Notes: generated by a model from the letters alone, not told the origin. Shown: positions 23,666-34,445, counted from the stretch's first letter. The stretch is 64,000 bases of DNA from Sulfuritalea sp. (GCA_023700805.1 JAMPYF010000007.1:1-64000), one strand, 5' to 3'. Made by a program: numbers and translations.

Positions 23666-26266
23666 ATGAATCCGGTGCGCAGCATCAAGGGTCTGCTGCT
23701 CGCCGCCGGTGCGGTTTTCGCGGTCGCGATCTTCGCCACCACGCTGTTCGTGGTGCGCGGAATTTACGACCGCTCGGTGCGCGACGATGCCGTGCAGGAC
23801 GCCACCGCCTTTGCCGAGCTTACCTTCAACGCCATGTTCGAGTTGATGAGCACCGGCTGGAATCGCCGGCAACTGGAAGGCTTCCTCGGGGCGATACAGA
23901 AATCCGTGGACCGGAGCCAGCGCCAGATCGACATCTATCGCGGACCCAAGGTCAGCGCACTGTTCGGCGCGATCGCGCAGAAGACACCCGATGCCGCCAT
24001 CGAGCGTGCGCTGAAGGAGGGCAACCGTCAGCGCATCGACGCCGGCGACATCATCCGCGTCGTCTATCCGCTGCAGGCTCAGGAGGTCTGCCTCAAGTGC
24101 CATGTCAATGCGGCGCTCGACGATGTGCTGGGCGTGATCGACGTGCGACAGGACGTGGCGCCCGCCATCGAATCGCACCAGACGCGCTTCACCTACGCCT
24201 TCGCTCCCATCGTCCCGGTGGTCCTGATCGTGACCCTGATCATGGTGCTGTACATACGGCGCCGCCTGGAAAAATCGATCGACACCCTGGCCGGCGACAT
24301 CAGGGCGGTCAACCGCATCTCCGACCTGCGCGCGCTGGAAGCCAGGCAGATCGACCTTGGCTTTTCCGAATTCAATGCGGTGGCCAGCGAAGTCAGGCAG
24401 CTGACCGAGCGCATCCGGGCGATTGCGGTGGACAAGGACATGCTCGAATTCGAGATCCGCCTGCTCGAAAAATTCATTCTGACCACGGAAGTCATCAAGG
24501 ACTGGCGCGAGTATGTCAGCCGCCTGATCGTCGACATCGATGCCGTGATGCCGGCCTATTTGCTGTTTTCGGTGTTCAAGATCGGCGACGAGGCCTACGA
24601 CCTGGAAATCTTCTGGCGCCGGCGTCCGTCCGATGCGACCAAGCGCGTGTTCGAAGACTGCCTGTACCAGATCCTGCAGCGTGCCGAGTATTTCGAGACC
24701 GGCTATTCGATCCGCGTCAAACACAATATTGCCGACGTCGGCACCATGACGCCGGAACTCAAGGCGGCGGATATCGATGTGCAGATCAAGTCGCTGCTGG
24801 TCGATGCGCCGAAGATCGGCGGCATCGTCGGCATCGGCATGCAGCCGCAGGACGAAACCGACCCGATGCGCCTGCTGGTGGTGCAGAGCATTCTCGCCAC
24901 CTTGCTCAACGTCGTCGGCTCGGTCAAGGCCATCGACAAATACACCAAGGATCTCGAGTACTACGCCACGCGTGATCCGCTGACCAATCTCTTCAACCAG
25001 CGCGTGTTCTGGGAGTTGATCGAGAACGAGGTGATCCGCTCCTCGCGGCACGGCAAGAAATTCACGCTGCTGGTGATCGATGCCGACAACTTCAAGTCGA
25101 TCAACGATTCCTACGGCCACGGCGTCGGCGACAAGCTGCTGCAGTTGCTGGTCGGCGGCATCAAGTCGGCGATCCGCGACGACGACCTGCTGTCGCGCTA
25201 CGGCGGCGACGAATTCGTCGCGATCCTGCCGGAAACCGACCTGGAGGCCGCTGCGGTGGTGGCGCGGCGGATCATCGAAGCGGTGGGCGGCGTGACCATG
25301 GGCGTGCCGGACGGCGCCGTCGTCACCGGTTCGGTGTCGATCGGCATGGCCACCTATCCCGATCATGCCGTGGCGATGAAGGACCTCTTCCTGTTTGCCG
25401 ACAACATGATGTATCGCGCCAAGGCCGAGGGCAAGAATCGTGTCGTGGTGCCCGATGCCCAGGACGTGATCGACGTGTTCCGCACCCTCGGCGAGAAAAG
25501 CATGCTGATCCTGAACGCGGTCGAGAAGCGCAGCGTGGTGCCCTTCTTCCAGCCGATCATCAACGTCATCAGCGGCGAGGTCGAGGCGATCGAGGTGTTG
25601 TCGCGGATACGCATGGAGGACGGGAGCTACATCATCGCCGACGAATATGTGGCCATCGCGGAAAAGATGGGCGTGATGCACAAGCTGGATTTCATACAGC
25701 TGGAGAAAACCCTGGAGGCGGTGGAAACCACCGGCTACAGCGGCTACCTGTTCATCAACATGTCACCGCGGGCCCTGGTGCTGAATGATTTCGTGCAGGA
25801 AACCCGGCGCATTGCGAGCCGGTTCAGGATCGATCCGACACGCCTGGTGTTCGAGATCACCGAACGCGAGACGATCAAGAACATGGCATTGCTCGAGCGC
25901 TTCATCGGTACCCTGCGCAGCGAAGGTTTCAAGCTGGCGATCGACGATTTCGGTTCCGGGTTTTCGTCGTTTCATTATGTCAAGCGCTTCCCGATCGATT
26001 TCCTCAAGATCGAAGGCGACTTCATCCTCGGCATGAAGAACAGCGAGAAGGACAGGGCGCTGGTACGCAGCATCGTCACCCTGAGCAAGGACCTCGGTAT
26101 CCGCACCGTGGCCGAGTATGTCGAAGACCAGGCCGTGCTCGACCAGGTCGTGGCGCAAGGCATCGACCTGGCGCAGGGCTTCTACATCCATCGGCCGAAC
26201 ATTTCGATGGCGGAAGCGATGCGGGGCCGCCAGGGATCGGAAACTGCCGCCGCGGCGGAAAGCTGA
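23666..26266 (+). CDS. Heme-type periplasmic sensor with GGDEF and EAL domains
   Basis: The 866-residue protein has membrane helices near 10-33 and 179-197. They enclose a periplasmic sensor holding CLKCH at 142-146, a c-heme attachment motif in a Tll0287/DUF3365-like setting (VVYPLQAQEVCLKCH). A 200-residue linker follows, then GGDEF with intact RYGGDEF (513-517) and EAL with EVLSR near 643, FINMSP, DDFG near 760 and KIEG. Both c-di-GMP synthesis and hydrolysis residues look intact. A periplasmic redox or NO/O2 signal probably sets c-di-GMP level. GGGAGG lies upstream of the ATG. Confidence 0.9.
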   Translation: MNPVRSIKGLLLAAGAVFAVAIFATTLFVVRGIYDRSVRDDAVQDATAFAELTFNAMFELMSTGWNRRQLEGFLGAIQKSVDRSQRQIDIYRGPKVSALFGAIAQKTPDAAIERALKEGNRQRIDAGDIIRVVYPLQAQEVCLKCHVNAALDDVLGVIDVRQDVAPAIESHQTRFTYAFAPIVPVVLIVTLIMVLYIRRRLEKSIDTLAGDIRAVNRISDLRALEARQIDLGFSEFNAVASEVRQLTERIRAIAVDKDMLEFEIRLLEKFILTTEVIKDWREYVSRLIVDIDAVMPAYLLFSVFKIGDEAYDLEIFWRRRPSDATKRVFEDCLYQILQRAEYFETGYSIRVKHNIADVGTMTPELKAADIDVQIKSLLVDAPKIGGIVGIGMQPQDETDPMRLLVVQSILATLLNVVGSVKAIDKYTKDLEYYATRDPLTNLFNQRVFWELIENEVIRSSRHGKKFTLLVIDADNFKSINDSYGHGVGDKLLQLLVGGIKSAIRDDDLLSRYGGDEFVAILPETDLEAAAVVARRIIEAVGGVTMGVPDGAVVTGSVSIGMATYPDHAVAMKDLFLFADNMMYRAKAEGKNRVVVPDAQDVIDVFRTLGEKSMLILNAVEKRSVVPFFQPIINVISGEVEAIEVLSRIRMEDGSYIIADEYVAIAEKMGVMHKLDFIQLEKTLEAVETTGYSGYLFINMSPRALVLNDFVQETRRIASRFRIDPTRLVFEITERETIKNMALLERFIGTLRSEGFKLAIDDFGSGFSSFHYVKRFPIDFLKIEGDFILGMKNSEKDRALVRSIVTLSKDLGIRTVAEYVEDQAVLDQVVAQGIDLAQGFYIHRPNISMAEAMRGRQGSETAAAAES

Positions 26267-26277
26267 GCGCATATCCC

Positions 26278-26300
26278 GGCCCGGGCGCCGTGCCCGGGCC
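26278..26300. terminator. GC-rich hairpin between convergent genes
   Basis: GGCCCGGGC (26278-26286) pairs with GCCCGGGCC (26292-26300) over a 5-base loop, between the ends of the GGDEF-EAL and NTF2-like genes. No T-run follows, so it may be a weak or factor-assisted bidirectional terminator. Confidence 0.5.
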
Positions 26301-26309
26301 GCAAGCTCT

Positions 26310-26735
26310 TCAGTCGTCGATCCGGCTATGCCACCAGAGGCGCAGTTCGCGGCACAGGCCGTCCTGGTCGAATTCGACGACGGCGATGCCATCGAGCGCC
26401 AGGCGCGGCAGCGGGTCGCCGGGCTGGCGCGCCAGCATATTGGTGCCGGTCGATGCCGCCCACATCTTGAACATGTCTTCCGAGGTCACCTGATAGGTGG
26501 TGTGCCAGTGGGCGATGCCGCCCGAGGCGTGGCGCTGCAGCACTTCATAGGTGAGCCGGATGTCGGTCTGCAGCTTGGTGCGCTGCCAGTACTGCTTGAT
26601 CGCCTCATGACCCTGCTGCACGGCGAAAGGCGTGTTGCGATAGCAGCCGTCGTCTGCGAACAGCGATGCGAGCAGGTTTTCGTCGCTGGTTTCCCAGGCG
26701 CGTTGGTAGTTCTGCATGAATCCGTCGATATCCAT
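26310..26735 (-). CDS. NTF2-like (SnoaL-type) protein
   Basis: The 141-residue protein starts with the helix FMQNYQRAWETSDENLLASLFADDGCYRNTP and continues with the curved sheet typical of the NTF2-like fold (AHWHTTYQV, IAVVEFDQDGLCRELRLWW). The fold forms a ligand pocket used by isomerases, hydratases and binding proteins; no catalytic set is obvious here. It is monocistronic, divergent from thrS. Confidence 0.82.
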   Translation of the reverse strand: MDIDGFMQNYQRAWETSDENLLASLFADDGCYRNTPFAVQQGHEAIKQYWQRTKLQTDIRLTYEVLQRHASGGIAHWHTTYQVTSEDMFKMWAASTGTNMLARQPGDPLPRLALDGIAVVEFDQDGLCRELRLWWHSRIDD

Positions 26736-26795
26736 AGCTTGCCTCCCTGAGCCCGTGGCGAGAGCGGAATGATGCCGTAAGGCCGGCAGGCGCTG

Positions 26796-26804
26796 TGATA
26801 AAAT
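26796..26804 (+). promoter_or_regulatory. Extended -10 promoter candidate for the thrS operon
   Basis: TG, one base, then TAAAAT (26799-26804) form an extended -10 element about 80 bases before the thrS start. It places the transcription start just ahead of the leader hairpin. A clear -35 is not seen. Confidence 0.5.
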
Positions 26805-26821
26805 TTCGCAAAATCGAAACT

Positions 26822-26860
26822 AGGGCGCACCGCGTGATTTCCGCGTGAACCGTGCGCCCT
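26822..26860 (+). promoter_or_regulatory. Leader hairpin upstream of thrS
   Basis: AGGGCGCAC (26822-26830) pairs perfectly with GTGCGCCCT (26852-26860). The 21-base loop holds two copies of CCGCGTGA/CGCGTGA and can form a small CGCG/CGCG inner stem. It ends 23 bases before the thrS ATG. In E. coli, ThrRS represses its own mRNA by binding leader hairpins that mimic the tRNA-Thr anticodon arm; the CGT triplets here could play that part. Confidence 0.45.
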
Positions 26861-26883
26861 GTTGCATTTCTGGAGCTGCGACT

Positions 26884-28800
26884 ATGCCGGTGATCACCCT
26901 GCCTGATGGATCGAAACGCGAATACCCGCAAGCGCTGACGGTGGCGGAAGTTGCGGCGTCGATCGGCGCCGGCCTGGCCAAGGCGGCGCTGGCCGGGCGC
27001 GTCGACGGCGTGCTGGTTGATACTTCCTTCCTGATCGAGCGTGATGCCCAACTGGCCATCGTCACCGACAAGGATGCCGACGGCGTAGACATCATTCGCC
27101 ATTCGACCTCGCATCTGCTGGCCTATGCCGTCAAGGAACTGTTTCCCGAAGCCCAGGTGACCATCGGTCCGGTCATCGAGAACGGCTTTTACTACGACTT
27201 CGCCTACAAGCGGCCGTTCACGCCGGAAGACCTCGAAGCCATCGAAAAGCGCATGGCGGAACTGGCGAAGAAGGATTTTCCGGTCAGCCGCGAAGTCTGG
27301 TCGCGCGACAAGGCGGTGGAATTCTTCAAGTCCATCGGTGAGCACTACAAGGCGGAACTGATTGCGGCAATTCCGCAGGGCGAGGACGTGTCGCTGTATC
27401 GCGAGGGCGACTTCATCGATCTTTGCCGCGGCCCGCACGTGCCCTCGACCGGCAGGCTCAAGGTGTTCAAGCTGATGAAGGTGGCCGGCGCCTATTGGCG
27501 CGGCGACCAGAACAACGAGCAACTGCAGCGCATTTACGGCACCGCCTGGGCCAAGAAGGACGAACTCGACGCCTACCTGCACATGCTGGAGGAAGCCGAG
27601 AAACGCGACCATCGCAAGCTCGGCCGCCAGCTCGACCTGTTCCACCTGCAGGAGGAAGCGCCCGGCATGGTGTTCTGGCATCCGCACGGCTGGGCCGTGT
27701 GGCAGGAGGTCGAGCAATACATGCGCCGCGTCTATCGCGACAACGGCTACAAGGAAGTCCGCTGCCCGCAGATCCTCGATCGCAGCCTGTGGGAGCGCTC
27801 CGGCCACTGGGAGCATTTCAAGCACAACATGTTCACCACCGAGTCGGAGAACCGCGATTACGCGGTGAAGCCGATGAACTGCCCGGGCCATGTGCAGATA
27901 TTCAATACCGACGTGCGCTCCTACCGCGAACTGCCGCTGCGCTACGGCGAATTCGGTTCCTGCCATCGCAACGAGCCTTCGGGCGCGCTGCACGGCGTGA
28001 TGCGCGTGCGTGCCTTCACCCAGGACGACGGACATATTTTCTGCACCGAAGACCAGATCCAGTCCGAAGTCACGGCCTTCAATGACCTGTTGCGCAAGGT
28101 TTATGGCGACTTCGGCTTTCACGACGTGGCCGTCAAGCTCGCGCTGCGCCCCGATAGCCGGGTGGGCGAGGACCATCTCTGGGACAAGGCCGAAAACGCC
28201 TTGCGCGCAGCGCTCACCGCCAGCAATCTGTCATGGGACGAGCTTCCCGGCGAAGGGGCTTTCTACGGCCCCAAGATCGAATTCCACATCAAGGATGCCA
28301 TCGGCCGGTCCTGGCAATGCGGCACCGTGCAGGTCGATTTCTCGATGCCCGGGCGTCTCGGTGCCGAATATGTCGGCGAGGACAACAGCCGCCACACACC
28401 GGTCATGCTGCATCGCGCGATCCTCGGTTCGCTGGAGCGCTTCATCGGCATCCTGATCGAAAACCACGCCGGCGCCCTCCCGCTCTGGCTGGCGCCGGTG
28501 CAGGTGGTGGTCACGAATATCTCCGAAGCGCAGACGGATTACGCGGAAAATGTGGCAAAAATGCTGCGCGAGGCCGGCCTGCGTGTCGACAGCGATTTGC
28601 GCGGAGAGAAAATAAACTATAAAATCCGCGAACATAGCTTGTTGAAGCGGCCTTATATCGTTGTCGTCGGTGACAAGGAAAAGGCTGCAGGGTTGGTTGC
28701 TTTACGTGCCCGCGGCAATCAGGATCTCGGGCAGATGTCCCCCCAGGCCTTGATCGAGCGTCTGCTGCATGAACAGTGCAACAGAGGCGCAACGGTCTGA
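26884..28800 (+). CDS. thrS: Threonyl-tRNA synthetase
   Basis: A 638-residue class II synthetase with the full domain order: TGS ([15 protein letters not shown]), the editing domain with [11 protein letters not shown] and the later [10 protein letters not shown], the catalytic core with [12 protein letters not shown] and the [20 protein letters not shown] motif 2 loop, and the C-terminal anticodon domain. It charges tRNA-Thr and removes mischarged Ser. GGAG lies about ten bases before the ATG. It is the first gene of the thrS-infC-rpmI-rplT-pheST operon. Confidence 0.97.
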   Translation: MPVITLPDGSKREYPQALTVAEVAASIGAGLAKAALAGRVDGVLVDTSFLIERDAQLAIVTDKDADGVDIIRHSTSHLLAYAVKELFPEAQVTIGPVIENGFYYDFAYKRPFTPEDLEAIEKRMAELAKKDFPVSREVWSRDKAVEFFKSIGEHYKAELIAAIPQGEDVSLYREGDFIDLCRGPHVPSTGRLKVFKLMKVAGAYWRGDQNNEQLQRIYGTAWAKKDELDAYLHMLEEAEKRDHRKLGRQLDLFHLQEEAPGMVFWHPHGWAVWQEVEQYMRRVYRDNGYKEVRCPQILDRSLWERSGHWEHFKHNMFTTESENRDYAVKPMNCPGHVQIFNTDVRSYRELPLRYGEFGSCHRNEPSGALHGVMRVRAFTQDDGHIFCTEDQIQSEVTAFNDLLRKVYGDFGFHDVAVKLALRPDSRVGEDHLWDKAENALRAALTASNLSWDELPGEGAFYGPKIEFHIKDAIGRSWQCGTVQVDFSMPGRLGAEYVGEDNSRHTPVMLHRAILGSLERFIGILIENHAGALPLWLAPVQVVVTNISEAQTDYAENVAKMLREAGLRVDSDLRGEKINYKIREHSLLKRPYIVVVGDKEKAAGLVALRARGNQDLGQMSPQALIERLLHEQCNRGATV

Positions 28801-28828
28801 TTTTTTGAATTTTTTGGAGATTTGAACC

Positions 28829-29356
28829 ATCGCTCAGGATAAATCGCAGCGTCTCAACGAAGAGATCACCACCCCCGAAGTTCGTCTGGTCGGGGAAGAC
28901 GGAGAGCAACTGGGCATCGTCCCGATTCGTCAGGCGCTGGCGCTGGCCGAAGAGGCTGGCGTGGATCTGGTGGAAATTGCTCCCACGGCCGTGCCGCCCG
29001 TCTGCAAGATCATGGACATCGGCAAGTTCAAGTACCAGGAAGCCAAGCGTCAGCATGAGGCCAAGCTGAAGCAGAAGCAGGTGGTGGTGAAGGAAGTCAA
29101 GTTCCGCCCCGGTACCGACGAGAACGATTACCAGATCAAGCTGCGCAATGTGATCAAGTTTCTGAGCGAAGGCGACAAGGCAAAGATTACCTTGCGTTTC
29201 CGCGGACGTGAAATGGCGCACCAGGAAATCGGCATGCGCATGCTGGAGCGAATCAAGCTGGACCTGGAGCAGCAGGCGATGGTCGAGCAGTGGCCGAAAA
29301 TGGAAGGGCGCCAGCTCATCATGGTGCTGGCGGCTTCGAAGAAAAAGCCGCATTGA
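28829..29356 (+). CDS. infC: Translation initiation factor IF-3 (ATC start)
   Basis: The 175-residue protein reads [20 protein letters not shown] from an ATC codon at 28829, nine bases after GGAG; no ATG, GTG or TTG is available in frame until well inside the domain. infC in E. coli starts with AUU, and IF-3's rejection of non-canonical start codons represses its own synthesis; ATC would serve the same purpose. IF-3 binds the 30S subunit, prevents 70S formation and proofreads the start codon. Both N- and C-terminal domains are complete ([16 protein letters not shown], then [15 protein letters not shown]). Confidence 0.95.
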   Translation: MAQDKSQRLNEEITTPEVRLVGEDGEQLGIVPIRQALALAEEAGVDLVEIAPTAVPPVCKIMDIGKFKYQEAKRQHEAKLKQKQVVVKEVKFRPGTDENDYQIKLRNVIKFLSEGDKAKITLRFRGREMAHQEIGMRMLERIKLDLEQQAMVEQWPKMEGRQLIMVLAASKKKPH

Positions 29357-29367
29357 GTTTTTGAGAA

Positions 29368-29437
29368 TTTGTTCCGCATGCCCGGCATGCGGAAACAAGA
29401 AGTGGTTGCAGGTCACCAAGCATTCCCGAGGCGGGAA
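29368..29437 (+). promoter_or_regulatory. Candidate L20-type leader before rpmI
   Basis: Two hairpins fill the 114-base infC-rpmI gap. The first has arms TTCCGCATGCC (29372-29382) and GGCATGCGGAA (29384-29394), and the pairing extends outwards past one bulged base. The second has TTCCCG (29423-29428) and CGGGAA (29432-29437). In E. coli and Bacillus, ribosomal protein L20 represses rpmI-rplT by binding structures in this region. The location matches; the L20 binding motif itself was not verified. Confidence 0.4.
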
Positions 29438-29470
29438 ACACCTGGCAGCCATGTAATAGGGAGATCTTCG

Positions 29471-29668
29471 ATGCCGAAGATGAAGACCAAGAGCGGTGCC
29501 AAGAAGCGCTTTGTCGTGCGCGCTTCCGGCGGCATCAAGCGGGGTAGCGCATTCAAGCGCCACATCCTGACCAAGAAAACCACCAAGAGCAAGCGCCAGT
29601 TGCGCGGTGTGCACACCGTGCATGCCTCCGACGTCAAGTCGGTTCGCGCCATGCTGCCCAACGGTTAA
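29471..29668 (+). CDS. rpmI: 50S ribosomal protein L35
   Basis: The 65 residues start [16 protein letters not shown], with the basic [18 protein letters not shown] block of L35. AGGGAG is seven bases before the ATG. It binds 23S rRNA in the large subunit and is co-transcribed with rplT, 11 bases downstream. Confidence 0.97.
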   Translation: MPKMKTKSGAKKRFVVRASGGIKRGSAFKRHILTKKTTKSKRQLRGVHTVHASDVKSVRAMLPNG

Positions 29669-29679
29669 GGAGAGACACC

Positions 29680-30039
29680 ATGCCAAGAGTCAAACGTGGT
29701 GTAACGGCGCGCGCGCGCCACAAGAAGGTTCTCGACCTGGCCAAGGGTTACCGCGGCCGGCGCAGCAAGGTCTATCGCATCGCCAAAGAGGCGGTGATGA
29801 AGGCCGGACAATATGCCTACCGCGACCGTCGTCAGCGGAAGCGGCAGTTCCGCGTGCTGTGGATCGCCCGTATCAATGCGGCGGCCCGCGAACTGGGCAT
29901 GAAGTACAGCACCTTCATGAACGGCCTGAAGAAGGCTTCGATCGAAGTCGATCGCAAGGTGCTGTCCGACCTCGCGGTGTTCGACAAGCCGGCATTCGCC
30001 GCCCTGGCCGAAAAGGCCAAGGCCCAGCTGACGGCCTGA
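29680..30039 (+). CDS. rplT: 50S ribosomal protein L20
   Basis: The 119 residues start [18 protein letters not shown] and contain [23 protein letters not shown]20 is an early assembly protein of the large subunit and, in studied bacteria, the autoregulator of rpmI-rplT. AGGAGAG precedes the ATG. A hairpin with a T-run follows before pheS. Confidence 0.97.
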   Translation: MPRVKRGVTARARHKKVLDLAKGYRGRRSKVYRIAKEAVMKAGQYAYRDRRQRKRQFRVLWIARINAAARELGMKYSTFMNGLKKASIEVDRKVLSDLAVFDKPAFAALAEKAKAQLTA

Positions 30040-30057
30040 GTCTGCCTGTAGCCGGAG

Positions 30058-30093
30058 AAGGAGGCCCAGGGTTGTTGGGGGGTCTCCTTTTTT
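30058..30093 (+). terminator. Terminator or attenuator between rplT and pheS
   Basis: AAGGAGGCCC (30058-30067) pairs with GGGTCTCCTT (30080-30089, one G-U) and runs into six T ending at 30093. It ends 24 bases before pheS. In E. coli, pheST is controlled by attenuation at this point with a short leader peptide; no Phe-rich leader peptide is visible here, so this may be a partial terminator that lowers pheST expression. Confidence 0.7.
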
Positions 30094-30114
30094 ATTGCTG
30101 TCATTTTGTCTTGA

Positions 30115-31164
<1,050 letters not shown>

Positions 31165-31167
31165 TCT

Positions 31168-33558
31168 ATGCAATTCTCCGAATCCTGGCTGCGCAGCCTT
31201 TGCAATCCCTCGTTGTCGAGCGAGGAACTCTGCCATGTACTGACCATGGCCGGCCTCGAAGTCGAGGAACGCCGTCCCGCCAGCGCCAACTTTTCGAATG
31301 TCGTCGTGGCGCAGGTGCTGAGCGTCGACAAGCACCCTGACGCCGACAAGCTCAAGCTCTGCGCGGTCGATGTCGGCGAAGCCGCGCCGCTGCAGATCGT
31401 CTGCGGCGCGCCGAATGTCGCCGCCGGCATGAAGGTGCCGTGCGCACGCGTCGGCGCCAGGTTGCCGGGCATCGAAATCAAGCGCGCCAAGGTGCGCGGC
31501 ATAGAGAGCTTCGGCATGCTCTGCTCGGCGCGCGAACTCGGTCTTTCCGACGACCATGGCGGCCTGCTGCCGCTGGCCGCCGATGCGCGGGTGGGCGAGG
31601 ACATCCGCCGCCACCTGGATCTCGACGATCACCTGATCACGCTCAAGCTGACGCCGAACCGCGCCGACTGCCTGTCGCTGCTCGGCATCGCGCGCGAACT
31701 CTCGGCGCTGACCGGCGCACCGCTGCTGGCGCCCGAAGTCCAGCCGGTCGCGGCGGTCGTCGCCGACACGCGAGCGGTGGTGCTCGATGCCCCCGCTTCG
31801 TGCCCGCGCTACTGCGGCCGCATCGTGCGCGGCGTCGATGCCCGCGCCGCGACGCCGGAATGGATGAAGCGGCGCATCGAACGCAGCGGCATCCGCGCCA
31901 TCTCCTTCCTGGTCGATGTCACCAACTACGTGATGCTCGAACTCGGTCAGCCGCTGCATGCCTTCGACGATGCCGAACTCGCGGGCGCGATCCATGTGCG
32001 CCTGCCCAATCCCGGCGAGCAACTGCTGCTGCTGAACGAACAGACGGTGACGCCGTCGGCCGACACCGCACTGATCGCCGACGATGAAAAGCCGCTGGCG
32101 ATGGCCGGCGTCATGGGCGGCGAGCACTCGGGCATCGGCGACTCCACCCGCGACCTGTTCCTCGAGAGCGCCTTCTTTCCGCCTGCCGCGATCGCCGGCA
32201 AGGCCCGCGCGCTGGGCTTCAGCTCGGACGCCTCGCACCGCTACGAGCGCGGCGTCGATTTCGAACTGCAGCGCAGGGCCATCGAACGCGCGACGCAACT
32301 GATCGTCGAAACCTGCGGCGGACAGCCCGGTCCGGTGGTCGAGGCGGTGTCGGCCGCACACCTGCCCACACGCAAACCCGTGCGCCTGCGCACGGCGCGC
32401 GCGGCGAAGGTGATCGGCATTCGACTCGGTGCCGAGCGCATCGAAAGCATACTCAAGGGCCTCGGCCTCGGCGTCGAGCGGCAGGGCGAGGATTTCCTCG
32501 TCACGCCGCCGTCCTTCCGTTTCGACATCGAAATCGAGGAAGACCTGATCGAGGAGATCGCGCGCATCCACGGTTACGACAACATCCCGTCCCCGCCGCC
32601 GGTGGCGCAGATGGCCATGATGCCGGCCACCGAGCACAGCCGCACGGCGATGAGCCTGCGCCGTCTGGTGGCCGCACGCGATTATCACGAGGTGGTCACT
32701 TACAGCTTCGTCGAAGCCGCCTGGGAAGCCGACTTCTCGGCGGCCCAGGCCGCGGGTGCGGCGCCCATCGTGCTGGCCAATCCAATCGCCAGCCAGATGG
32801 GTGTGATGCGCTCGACGCTGATCGGCGGCCTGGTCGGAGCCCTGGTCGCCAACCGCAAGCGGCAGACGGAACGGGTGCGTATTTTCGAACTGGGGCGCTG
32901 TTTCATGCGCGACGCCGGTGCCGGTCCGGTCGCAGGATTCGATCAGCCGCTGCGCCTGGGCGGCCTGGCCGCCGGCCCGGCGCTGCCGGAGCAATGGGGG
33001 GCGCCCGTCAGCCGGGTCGATTTCTACGACGTCAAGGCCGACGTCGAAGCCCTCTTCGCGCCGCGTCGCCTCGAATTCGCCAAGACCGGGCATCCGGCGT
33101 TGCATCCGGGCCGCTGTGCCACGGTCAGTCTCGACGGCCGGCCGGTGGGCTTCCTTGGCGAACTGCATCCGCGCTGGGTGCAGAAGTACGAACTGGGCAC
33201 CGCCCCGGTGGTTTTCGAACTCGAACTGGCCGCCCTGCTGGCCACACCCTTCTCGCGCTATGAGGAAGTTTCCCGTTTCCCCGCGGTGATCCGGGATCTG
33301 GCCCTGGTGGTGCCGCAAAGCCAGGCCCTGGCGCCCCTGCTGACTGCCCTGCGCGGCGCTGCGCCGGCCATCGTGCGCGATGTGGCCTTGTTCGACGTAT
33401 ATCAGGGCAAGGGCTTGGCCGAAAACGAAAAGAGCCTTGCCTTTCGCATAGTTATGCAAGATACTCAACGTACTCTCGAGGATGCGGAAGTGGAGGCGGT
33501 AATCGCCGATCTGCTGGCAGTCGCCAGCCGGGATTTTCATGCGTCCTTGCGCGGATAA
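31168..33558 (+). CDS. pheT: Phenylalanyl-tRNA synthetase beta subunit
   Basis: The product has 796 residues in the usual order: N-terminal tRNA-binding (EMAP-like) domain around 40-150, B3/B4 editing domain around 210-390 (including [10 protein letters not shown]), B5 domain, inactive class II-like core, and a C-terminal FDX-ACB domain ([31 protein letters not shown]). The B3/B4 site hydrolyses Tyr-tRNA-Phe. It pairs with PheS. Confidence 0.97.
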   Translation: MQFSESWLRSLCNPSLSSEELCHVLTMAGLEVEERRPASANFSNVVVAQVLSVDKHPDADKLKLCAVDVGEAAPLQIVCGAPNVAAGMKVPCARVGARLPGIEIKRAKVRGIESFGMLCSARELGLSDDHGGLLPLAADARVGEDIRRHLDLDDHLITLKLTPNRADCLSLLGIARELSALTGAPLLAPEVQPVAAVVADTRAVVLDAPASCPRYCGRIVRGVDARAATPEWMKRRIERSGIRAISFLVDVTNYVMLELGQPLHAFDDAELAGAIHVRLPNPGEQLLLLNEQTVTPSADTALIADDEKPLAMAGVMGGEHSGIGDSTRDLFLESAFFPPAAIAGKARALGFSSDASHRYERGVDFELQRRAIERATQLIVETCGGQPGPVVEAVSAAHLPTRKPVRLRTARAAKVIGIRLGAERIESILKGLGLGVERQGEDFLVTPPSFRFDIEIEEDLIEEIARIHGYDNIPSPPPVAQMAMMPATEHSRTAMSLRRLVAARDYHEVVTYSFVEAAWEADFSAAQAAGAAPIVLANPIASQMGVMRSTLIGGLVGALVANRKRQTERVRIFELGRCFMRDAGAGPVAGFDQPLRLGGLAAGPALPEQWGAPVSRVDFYDVKADVEALFAPRRLEFAKTGHPALHPGRCATVSLDGRPVGFLGELHPRWVQKYELGTAPVVFELELAALLATPFSRYEEVSRFPAVIRDLALVVPQSQALAPLLTALRGAAPAIVRDVALFDVYQGKGLAENEKSLAFRIVMQDTQRTLEDAEVEAVIADLLAVASRDFHASLRG
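31270..31293 (+). repeat. Dispersed 24-bp word, copy 4
   Basis: CGCCGT, CC, CG, then CCAGCGCCAACT and TT; a perfect consensus match. It lies inside pheT, encoding part of [10 protein letters not shown], a stretch not known to be invariant in PheT. Confidence 0.75.
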
Positions 33559-33575
33559 ACGCAGTCGGAGCTTAT

Positions 33576-33881
33576 ATGACATTGACCAAGGCGGAACTCG
33601 CCGACCTGTTGTTCGAAAAAGTTGGCCTCAACAAGCGCGAAGCCAAAGACATGGTCGAAGCCTTTTTCGACGAAGTGCGTCTGGCGCTCGAAAAGGGCGA
33701 CAGCGTCAAGCTTTCCGGCTTCGGCAATTTCCAGTTGCGCGAAAAGCCGCAACGTCCGGGGCGCAATCCCAAGACGGGCGAGGAAATCCCGATCACGGCT
33801 CGCCGCGTCGTCACCTTCCACGCCAGCCAGAAACTCAAGGCGGCGGTCGAGGCATTCCCGCGTGGCAACGTCCAGCAATAG
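33576..33881 (+). CDS. ihfA: Integration host factor alpha subunit
   Basis: The 101-residue DNABII protein starts [34 protein letters not shown], has [27 protein letters not shown], where the PGRNPKTGE arm inserts Pro into the minor groove, and ends in the usual helix. It heterodimerises with IhfB to bend DNA. It lies 17 bases after pheT, in the conserved pheT-ihfA order. Confidence 0.97.
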   Translation: MTLTKAELADLLFEKVGLNKREAKDMVEAFFDEVRLALEKGDSVKLSGFGNFQLREKPQRPGRNPKTGEEIPITARRVVTFHASQKLKAAVEAFPRGNVQQ

Positions 33882-34233
33882 CCGGGACGAACTGCCGCCG
33901 ATACCGGCCAAGCGCTACTTCACCATCGGTGAAGTGAGCGAACTTTGCGGCGTCAAGCCGCATGTCCTGCGCTATTGGGAGCAGGAGTTCACACAACTGC
34001 GTCCCGTCAAGCGACGTGGCAACCGCCGCTACTATCAACACCACGAAGTCCTGCTGGTGCGGCGCATCCGCGAACTGCTGTACCAGGAAGGTTTCACCAT
34101 CAGCGGCGCACGCAACCGCCTGGAAGATGCCCCGGGCAAGCTGCAGGATGCCGCCGAGGCGCAGGGCAGCGCGCCGCAGGCGTCGGTGCGCGCCGAACTC
34201 GCAGCCATCATCGAATTCCTGCGCGCCGCCTGA
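33862..34233 (+). CDS. MerR-family transcriptional regulator
   Basis: The 123-residue protein has an N-terminal MerR helix-turn-helix ([27 protein letters not shown]) and wing ([27 protein letters not shown]), followed by a short helix instead of a metal- or drug-sensing domain. The GTG at 33862 lies inside the end of ihfA (20-base overlap), so it is translated from the ihfA message. A MerR-like gene after ihfA is a common arrangement in betaproteobacteria; the target genes are unknown. Confidence 0.9.
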   Translation: MATSSNSRDELPPIPAKRYFTIGEVSELCGVKPHVLRYWEQEFTQLRPVKRRGNRRYYQHHEVLLVRRIRELLYQEGFTISGARNRLEDAPGKLQDAAEAQGSAPQASVRAELAAIIEFLRAA

Positions 34234-34255
34234 CGCCGCCGGGCGTTTCCTTTGT

Positions 34256-34261
34256 TATAAT
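34256..34261 (+). promoter_or_regulatory. -10 element of the tRNA-Pro promoter
   Basis: A perfect TATAAT ends ten bases before the mature tRNA. The matching -35 is poor: TGACGC-like sequence lies about 20 bases upstream, overlapping the end of the MerR gene. Confidence 0.6.
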
Positions 34262-34270
34262 TCGCGCAGT

Positions 34271-34347
34271 CGGGGCGTGGCGCAGCCTGGTAGCGCACTT
34301 GCATGGGGTGCAAGGGGTCGCGAGTTCGAATCCCGCCGCCCCGACCA
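34271..34347 (+). tRNA. tRNA-Pro (anticodon GGG)
   Basis: The 77-base cloverleaf has acceptor arm CGGGGCG/CGCCCCG, anticodon stem CTTGC/GCAAG with GGG at 34305-34307, a T-arm with AGTTCGAATCC, and an encoded CCA. It decodes CCC and CCU. Confidence 0.96.
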
Positions 34348-34355
34348 GTAATACC

Positions 34356-34389
34356 AAGGGTTTCCGGTTAATCGCCGGAAACCCTTTTT
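34356..34389 (+). terminator. Rho-independent terminator after tRNA-Pro
   Basis: GGGTTTCCGG (34358-34367) pairs with CCGGAAACCC (34375-34384) over a 7-base loop, followed by five T and preceded by AA. Confidence 0.92.
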
Positions 34390-34445
34390 CCATTTGCGGC
34401 CGCGATCGCCACGGCTGCCCGAGCCCTTGAGGTAAGCTTGCGGCC

